Assembly (NCBI GenBank): GCA_002342415.1
Contig: DDPY01000034.1
Span: 1 to 18,357, forward strand
Length of the DNA stretch: 18,357 bases
Direction of reading: 5' to 3'
From: Prevotella sp. UBA2456
Lineage (GTDB): Bacteria; Bacteroidota; Bacteroidia; Bacteroidales; Bacteroidaceae
The notes under the pieces were generated by a model that was not told where the DNA came from, did no database searches, and was given only the letters and a program-made list of their open reading frames with translations. Within the stretch, counting starts at the first letter, position 1. Each line of letters begins with the position of its first letter. Both the position numbers and the translations under genes were made by a program. Below, piece by piece: positions 13,369 to 18,357 of the stretch.

Positions 13369-13399
13369 TTGGCGGTTAGAGGGAAAAAGTGTAATTTTG
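13369..13399 (+). promoter_or_regulatory. Promoter of the ilv operon
   Basis: TAATTTTG at 13392-13399 matches TAnnTTTG; TTG at 13369-13371 lies 20 bp upstream. The leader is about 28 bases, too short for a leader-peptide attenuator. Confidence 0.6.
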
Positions 13400-13431
13400 C
13401 AAGCTAAAAGTAGATAATAGACTAAACAGAT

Positions 13432-15243
13432 ATGAAAGAGTATAAGCATCCGTTACGCAGTGCTGTGTGCACTGAAGGTCGTAGAATGGCCGGCGCTCGT
13501 GCGCTCTGGGTGGCCACAGGTATGAAACATGAGCAGTTTGGCAAGCCGATTATTGCCATCGTCAACTCGTTTACGCAGTTTGTTCCAGGTCATACTCACC
13601 TGCACGAGATTGGCCAGATAGTCCGTGAGGAGATAGAGAAGATGGGCTGCTATGCCGCAGAGTTCAATACCATCGCTATTGACGACGGTATCGCTATGGG
13701 TCACGACGGCATGCTCTACTCGTTGCCTTCGCGCGACATCATTGCCGACTCCGTAGAGTATATGGTCAATGCCCATAAGGCCGATGCCATGATCTGCATC
13801 TCCAATTGCGACAAGGTGACGCCGGGCATGCTCATGGCTTCGATGCGACTGAACATTCCCACCGTGTTCTGTTCGGGTGGTCCGATGGAGGCCGGACGCT
13901 GGCGTGGCGAGAATGCCGACCTGATTACGGCGATGGTGAAGGGTGCCGACCCGTCAGTTAGCGACGAGGAGATGAAGGAAATCGAGTCGTGCTCCTGTCC
14001 GGGTTGCGGCTCCTGCTCAGGCATGTTCACCGCCAACTCTATGAATTCGCTGACGGAAGCTATCGGACTCTCGCTGCCTGGCAATGGTACCATTCTGGCT
14101 ACGCATACCAATCGTATTGAACTGTTCCGCCAGGCTGCCCGTCAGGTGGTGAAGAATGCCTTCGCCTACTATGAGGACGGCGACGACAGCGTGCTGCCTC
14201 GCTCGATAGCCACCCGCCAGGCATTCCTCAATGCCATGACGCTGGATATCGCCATGGGCGGCTCCACCAATACCGTGCTCCACCTGTTGGCCGTAGCCCA
14301 GGAGGCGGGTGCCGACTTTACCATCAAGGATATTGATGCGCTGAGCCGCAAGACCCCTTGTCTCTGCAAGTTAGCTCCCAATACTCAGAAGTACAGTGTG
14401 CAGGAGTGTGGCCGTGCCGGCGGCATCCTTGGCATCATGAACGAGCTCTCCAAGGGCGGACTGATTGACGGCACGAGTATGCGTGTCGACGGCATGACAT
14501 TAGGCGAGGCCATGAAGAAATACAGTATCGTAGACGGTGCTGTGGATGCAGAGGCCAACCGCATCTACCAGACAGCCCCAGGCAACCGCTTCTCAACCAA
14601 GATGGGCAGCCAGTCGGAGCAGTGGGGCACGCTGGATACCGACCGGGCTAACGGCTGTATCCGTGATATAGAACATGCCTATACCAAGGACGGCGGACTG
14701 GCCGTGCTCTTTGGCAATATTGCCCAGGACGGCTGTGTGGTCAAGACGGCTGGTGTCGACGAGTCGCTGTGGCACTTCGAGGGCCCCGCCGTGGTGTTCG
14801 ACTCACAGGAAGATGCCTGCGAGGGAATCCTCGGCGGCCGCGTGAAGAAGGGCGACTGCGTGGTCATCACCCACGAGGGACCCAAGGGCGGTCCCGGCAT
14901 GCAGGAGATGCTCTATCCCACCTCCTATATCAAGTCGATGCACATGGGTAAGGAGTGCGCACTGATTACCGACGGCCGATTCTCGGGCGGCACCAGCGGA
15001 CTCTCTATCGGACACATCTCGCCCGAGGCGGCCTCTGGCGGCAACATCGGCAAGATCAAGGATGGCGACATCATCGTCATCGACATTCCCAACCGCGAGA
15101 TCAATGTCAAGCTCACGGACGAAGAGCTGGCCCAGCGCCCCCAGCAGCCGCTGAAGCGCAACCGCCAGGTCTCGAAAGCCCTGCGTGCCTATGCCCAGAG
15201 CGTGTCGAGCGCAGACAAGGGCGGCGTAAGAATTATAGATTAA
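13432..15243 (+). CDS. ilvD: Dihydroxy-acid dehydratase
   Basis: IlvD removes water from 2,3-dihydroxy-isovalerate and 2,3-dihydroxy-3-methylvalerate to give the 2-oxo acids leading to valine/leucine and isoleucine. The 603-aa protein shows SNCDKVTPGM (124-133, Cys126), CPGCGSCSGMFTANSMNSL (from Cys189, with Cys195), and TDGRFSGGTSGLSIGHISPEA near the C-terminus. VNSFTQFVPGH (44-54) has no cysteine where the 2Fe-2S type has one, so this is the E. coli-like, oxygen-sensitive 4Fe-4S type, fitting an anaerobe. It is the first gene of the operon, 24 bp before ilvB. The ATG follows an A-rich leader and gives the normal family start. Confidence 0.97.
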   Translation: MKEYKHPLRSAVCTEGRRMAGARALWVATGMKHEQFGKPIIAIVNSFTQFVPGHTHLHEIGQIVREEIEKMGCYAAEFNTIAIDDGIAMGHDGMLYSLPSRDIIADSVEYMVNAHKADAMICISNCDKVTPGMLMASMRLNIPTVFCSGGPMEAGRWRGENADLITAMVKGADPSVSDEEMKEIESCSCPGCGSCSGMFTANSMNSLTEAIGLSLPGNGTILATHTNRIELFRQAARQVVKNAFAYYEDGDDSVLPRSIATRQAFLNAMTLDIAMGGSTNTVLHLLAVAQEAGADFTIKDIDALSRKTPCLCKLAPNTQKYSVQECGRAGGILGIMNELSKGGLIDGTSMRVDGMTLGEAMKKYSIVDGAVDAEANRIYQTAPGNRFSTKMGSQSEQWGTLDTDRANGCIRDIEHAYTKDGGLAVLFGNIAQDGCVVKTAGVDESLWHFEGPAVVFDSQEDACEGILGGRVKKGDCVVITHEGPKGGPGMQEMLYPTSYIKSMHMGKECALITDGRFSGGTSGLSIGHISPEAASGGNIGKIKDGDIIVIDIPNREINVKLTDEELAQRPQQPLKRNRQVSKALRAYAQSVSSADKGGVRIID

Positions 15244-15267
15244 GAACGACAAGAACAATAGAATAGT

Positions 15268-16971
15268 ATGAAGGAAAAGATAACTGGCGCGAAGGCGCTG
15301 ATGCGTGCTCTGCAGGCTGAGGGGGTGAAGACTATCTTCGGCTACCCAGGCGGCTCCATCATGCCCACGTATGATGCGCTGTTCGACTACACACGAGGAT
15401 TGAAGAAGTGTTTCGACCATATATTGGTTCGCCATGAGCAGGCTGCCGTGCATGCTGCCGAGGGCTATGCCCGCGTCAGCGGCGAGGTGGGTGTGGCTCT
15501 GGTGACCAGCGGTCCGGGTGCCACAAATACGCTGACGGGCGTGGCCGATGCCATGCTCGACTCTACTCCCGTCGTGGTGATAGCCGGACAGGTGGCCATC
15601 TCGGCGCTGGGTACGGATGCGTTTCAGGAGGTCGACCTGGTGGGCGTGGCGCAGCCTATTTCGAAGTGGAGCTACCAGATACGCCGCGCTGAGGATATCG
15701 CCTGGGCCGTCAGCCGTGCTTTCTATATTGCCCGTAGCGGCCGGCCGGGCCCCGTGGTGCTCGACTTCCCCCGCAATGCTCAGGTCGAGGAGGTGGAGTG
15801 GGAGCCTAAGAAAGTAGACTTCATACGCAGCTATGTGGCTTACCCCAAACTGAATATGGATCGAGTGCGCGAGGCTGCCGAGCTGATCAACAATGCCAAG
15901 CGTCCGCTGGCTCTGGTTGGTCAGGGCGTTGAGCTGGGCAATGCGCAGGAAGAGTTGAAGGCGTTCTTGGAGAAAGCTGATATCCCTGCCGGCCGCACGA
16001 TGCTGGGACTGAGCGCTTTGCCCTCCGACCATCCGTTGAATATGGGTATGCTGGGCATGCACGGCAACTATGCCGTCAATCTGAAGGAGCAGGAGTGCGA
16101 CGTGCTGATAGCTATTGGCATGCGCTTCTCCGACCGTGTGACGGGAAATACGAAGACCTATGCCAAGCAGGCCAAGATTATTCACATGGATATTGACCGT
16201 AGCGAGATAGACAAGAATGTGAAAACCGATGTGGCGGTGGTGGCCGACTGCAAGGAGTCGCTGCCGGCGCTGACGGCACTGGTGCATTCCAATAAGCACC
16301 GCGAATGGCGCGAGTCGTTCAGGAGTTTGGACGAGAAGGAGCGTACGAAGGTCATCGAGCCCGCCATCCATCCTCAGGAGGGTCCGCTGCTGATGGGCGA
16401 GGTGGTCAACGCGGTGGCTGAACAGGCTCCGAAGGGTACCGTGCTGGTGACCGATGTGGGTCAGAACCAACTCTTTGCCACGCGCTACTTCCGCTATCCG
16501 CAGAAGCGCTCTATCTGCACCAGCGGCGGACTGGGCACGATGGGCTACGGTATGCCGGCAGCCATTGGAGCCACTTTCGCTACCGATCGCACGGTGTGCT
16601 GCTTCATGGGCGACGGCGGTTTCCAGATGTGCATCGAGGAGCTGGGCACCATTATGGAGATGCAGGCTCCTGTGAAGATGATTCTGCTGAACAACAACTA
16701 CCTAGGCAATGTGCGCCAGTGGCAGGATATGTTCTGGAAGCGTCGCAAGTCGTTCACCAAGATGCTGAATCCCTGCTACGAACTCATAGCGCGGGGCTAC
16801 GGCATAGGCTATCAGGCTGTTACCGACCGTAAGGACTTGGCGGAGGCTGTCGCGAAAATGCTGACCACCGAGGGTCCGTTCATTCTGGAGTGCGCTATCA
16901 AGGAAGACGACGACGTGCTGCCGATGACTCCTCCGGGCATGAACGTGAACGACATGATGCTGGAAATTTAA
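15268..16971 (+). CDS. ilvB: Acetolactate synthase large (catalytic) subunit
   Basis: The 567-aa thiamine diphosphate- and FAD-dependent catalytic subunit joins two pyruvates to acetolactate, or pyruvate with 2-oxobutyrate. Seen are VRHEQAAVHAAEGYAR with catalytic Glu57, the mid-domain MLGMHGNYAVN, and the thiamine diphosphate motif MGDGGFQMCIEEL with Asp449 followed by LLNNNYLGNVRQW. Length fits anabolic acetohydroxyacid synthases, not the shorter catabolic AlsS. It is followed by ilvN, its regulatory subunit, after a 58-bp gap made almost wholly of 7-bp repeats that start in the stop codon. Confidence 0.97.
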   Translation: MKEKITGAKALMRALQAEGVKTIFGYPGGSIMPTYDALFDYTRGLKKCFDHILVRHEQAAVHAAEGYARVSGEVGVALVTSGPGATNTLTGVADAMLDSTPVVVIAGQVAISALGTDAFQEVDLVGVAQPISKWSYQIRRAEDIAWAVSRAFYIARSGRPGPVVLDFPRNAQVEEVEWEPKKVDFIRSYVAYPKLNMDRVREAAELINNAKRPLALVGQGVELGNAQEELKAFLEKADIPAGRTMLGLSALPSDHPLNMGMLGMHGNYAVNLKEQECDVLIAIGMRFSDRVTGNTKTYAKQAKIIHMDIDRSEIDKNVKTDVAVVADCKESLPALTALVHSNKHREWRESFRSLDEKERTKVIEPAIHPQEGPLLMGEVVNAVAEQAPKGTVLVTDVGQNQLFATRYFRYPQKRSICTSGGLGTMGYGMPAAIGATFATDRTVCCFMGDGGFQMCIEELGTIMEMQAPVKMILLNNNYLGNVRQWQDMFWKRRKSFTKMLNPCYELIARGYGIGYQAVTDRKDLAEAVAKMLTTEGPFILECAIKEDDDVLPMTPPGMNVNDMMLEI

Positions 16972-17025
16972 TGCCGAATGCTTAATGCCTAATGCTAAAT
17001 GCTAAATGCTAAATGCTTAATTCAT
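16970..17025 (+). repeat. Eight-unit heptamer tandem repeat between ilvB and ilvN
   Basis: Eight consecutive 7-bp units: AATGCCG, AATGCTT, AATGCCT, three AATGCTA, AATGCTT and AATTCAT. The array starts within the ilvB stop codon and ends 4 bp before the ilvN ATG. Copy number could vary by slippage, which would change the spacing between the two genes but no reading frame. Confidence 0.85.
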
Positions 17026-17029
17026 AGTT

Positions 17030-17575
17030 ATGAAAGACAATAAAAAGCTATATACCTTATTAGTATATTCAGAGAACGTGGCCGGTATCCTGAATCAGAT
17101 AACGGCTGTGTTTACGCGCCGACAGGTGAATATCGAGAGTCTGAACGTGTCGGCCTCTTCCATAGAAGGCGTGCATAAGTACACCATTACCGCCTGGAGC
17201 GATGAGGACCAGATTATCAAGATTACCCGCCAGATAGAGAAGAAGATAGATGTCATCAAGGCCAACTACTTCACCGACGACCAGCTGTTCATCCGCGAGA
17301 CGGGACTCTACAAGCTCAGCACCAAGCATGTGCTCGAGAATCCGGAGATTTCGCGCATCATACGCCGTCGCGAAGCCTCTATCACCGAGGTAAACCCCAC
17401 CTATGTCATCGTGATGAAGAACGGTAAGACCGAGGACATCCTGAACCTGTACTATGCCCTCAACGAGTACGACTGCGTGCTCCAGTACACACGCTCGGGG
17501 CGTATCGCCGTCACCCGTGCCAAGCAGGAGCAGGTCAGCGAGTTCTTAGAGCAACGGGAGGAACAGCATGGATAA
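17030..17575 (+). CDS. ilvN: Acetolactate synthase small (regulatory) subunit
   Basis: A 181-aa regulatory subunit that activates IlvB and gives feedback control, usually by valine. The N-terminal ACT domain (about 6-80) starts LYTLLVYSENVAGILNQITAVF, with the ENVAGIL valine-site-like loop and the NIESLNVSAS strand. A C-terminal small-subunit domain follows (about 85-170). The length fits the longer IlvH-like class. Its last 8 bp overlap the start of the thioesterase gene (ATGGATAA), so the two are translated together. Confidence 0.95.
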   Translation: MKDNKKLYTLLVYSENVAGILNQITAVFTRRQVNIESLNVSASSIEGVHKYTITAWSDEDQIIKITRQIEKKIDVIKANYFTDDQLFIRETGLYKLSTKHVLENPEISRIIRRREASITEVNPTYVIVMKNGKTEDILNLYYALNEYDCVLQYTRSGRIAVTRAKQEQVSEFLEQREEQHG

Positions 17576-18308
17576 GATAGGCTGCTATGAGTTTATGGCC
17601 GAGCCGTTCCACTGCGACTTCTCGGGCCGTCTCTTCATGGGACACATGGGCAACCACCTGCTCAACGCTGCCGACTTCCACTCGTCGGCGCGGGGCTTCG
17701 GCATGAAGTATCTGATGACCATCCATCGCTCGTGGGTGCTCTCGCGACTGGCTATTGAGATGACCGAGATGCCCATGCAGTACACCCGCTTCCATGTCGA
17801 GACATGGGTAGAGTCGGCTATGCGCTATTTCACCAGCCGCAACTTCTCTGTCGTCGGAAGCGACGGCCACATCTACGGCTACGGCCGCTCCATCTGGGCA
17901 ATGATTGATACCGAGACGCGCCAGCCCACCGACATCTACGCGATTGACAACGGAGCCATCGAGCAGTGGATAGTCAGCGACAAGGAGTGTCCCATCGACA
18001 AGGGTGGGCGAGTGAAGATGAGCGACCAGGCAGAACTGGTGCGCACCATCGACACCTATTATAATGACGTAGACATCAACGGACACATCAACTCCGTCAA
18101 ATACATCGAGCACGTGCTCGACCTGTGGCCCCTCGACTGGTATCGCAGTCATGCCATCAAGCGCTTTGAGATAGCCTATGTGGCCGAGGCGCATGCGGGC
18201 GATCAGCTCAGCTTCTATCGTGAACAGACTGCAGAGGGCGAATTTTGTGTCCGCATTGTCCGTACCGATGGCACTGAATGCTGCCGCGCCAAGGTCACCT
18301 TCTCATAG
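17568..18308 (+). CDS. Acyl-ACP thioesterase (FatA/FatB family)
   Basis: A 246-aa cytoplasmic enzyme that hydrolyses acyl-ACP to free fatty acid and ACP. It has two hotdog halves. The second contains NDVDINGHINSVKYIEHVLD, matching the plant/bacterial catalytic block D-x-N-x-H-x-N-x-x-Y. The N-terminal half includes YEFMAEPFHCDFSGRLFMGH. No signal peptide or membrane segment is present. The 8-bp overlap with ilvN fixes it as the fourth gene of the ilv operon; in many Bacteroidetes, to my memory, it sits between ilvN and ilvC. Branched-chain acyl-ACPs, whose primers come from valine/leucine-type 2-oxo acids, would make a logical substrate (inference). ilvC is expected just past the window. Confidence 0.9.
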   Translation: MDKIGCYEFMAEPFHCDFSGRLFMGHMGNHLLNAADFHSSARGFGMKYLMTIHRSWVLSRLAIEMTEMPMQYTRFHVETWVESAMRYFTSRNFSVVGSDGHIYGYGRSIWAMIDTETRQPTDIYAIDNGAIEQWIVSDKECPIDKGGRVKMSDQAELVRTIDTYYNDVDINGHINSVKYIEHVLDLWPLDWYRSHAIKRFEIAYVAEAHAGDQLSFYREQTAEGEFCVRIVRTDGTECCRAKVTFS

Positions 18309-18357
18309 AAAGTTTGTACATTTTCAGTGAGAAATCTATGTCATTGATGATTTTGCT

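Noticed and set aside
14803..16470. Long minus-strand open frame (555 codons) across ilvD/ilvB
   Set aside because: It lies antisense to two well-recognised genes, is rich in His/Leu/Arg as expected from reversed high-GC codons, and shows no domain. It is a shadow.
18309..18357. Start of ilvC or its promoter
   Set aside because: Only 49 bp remain; TGATTTTG near the end resembles a -7 element but nothing downstream can be checked.

Overview
The window looks like chromosomal DNA of a Bacteroidales bacterium, most likely Prevotella or a close relative. The evidence is the repeated Bacteroidetes-type promoter (TTTG or TTG, about 20 bp, then TAnnTTTG-like), weak Shine-Dalgarno signals, tandem Porphyromonas/Prevotella-type OmpA paralogues, a cobUTS cluster, and an ilv operon containing an acyl-ACP thioesterase gene. 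I see no rRNA, tRNA, CRISPR array or intact mobile element.

Layout. Positions 1-700 are a poorly coding, apparently decaying stretch: a possible remnant of a restriction-modification gene, a small minus-strand ORF broken by an in-frame TAA, and a 54-aa plus-strand ORF. A secreted cyclophilin-type prolyl isomerase follows (754-1443). Next is a four-gene operon for a 2-oxoacid:ferredoxin oxidoreductase (1601-4365). Convergent to it and overlapping by 17 bp is the minus-strand cobU-cobT-cobS operon for the lower-ligand half of cobalamin synthesis (4349-6701). Two tandem OmpA-family porin/anchor proteins follow, each with its own promoter and terminator (6878-8065, 8329-9537). A two-gene galactan-degradation unit comes next (GH2 beta-galactosidase and GH53 endo-galactanase, 9633-13099). 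A 332-bp intergenic region carries four 12-bp palindrome-like units at an exact 22-bp period. The window ends with ilvD-ilvB-ilvN plus an acyl-ACP thioesterase (13432-18308). The last 49 bp show nothing I can assign; ilvC would be expected beyond the edge.

How the genes fit together. ilvDBN makes the 2-oxo acid precursors of valine, leucine and isoleucine, and the oxidoreductase acts on 2-oxo acids (branched-chain or 2-oxoglutarate) with ferredoxin. Branched 2-oxo acids and their CoA esters feed the branched-chain fatty acids typical of Bacteroidetes, so a thioesterase inside the ilv operon may reflect that link (inference). GH2 and GH53 together would cut beta-1,4-galactan to galactose.

Most of the window is ordinary metabolism. 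The best leads for something less described are the 22-bp-period palindromic array upstream of ilvD, the cysteine arrangement of the OmpA pair, the short-word repeat arrays filling gaps inside operons, and the eroded 5' margin.
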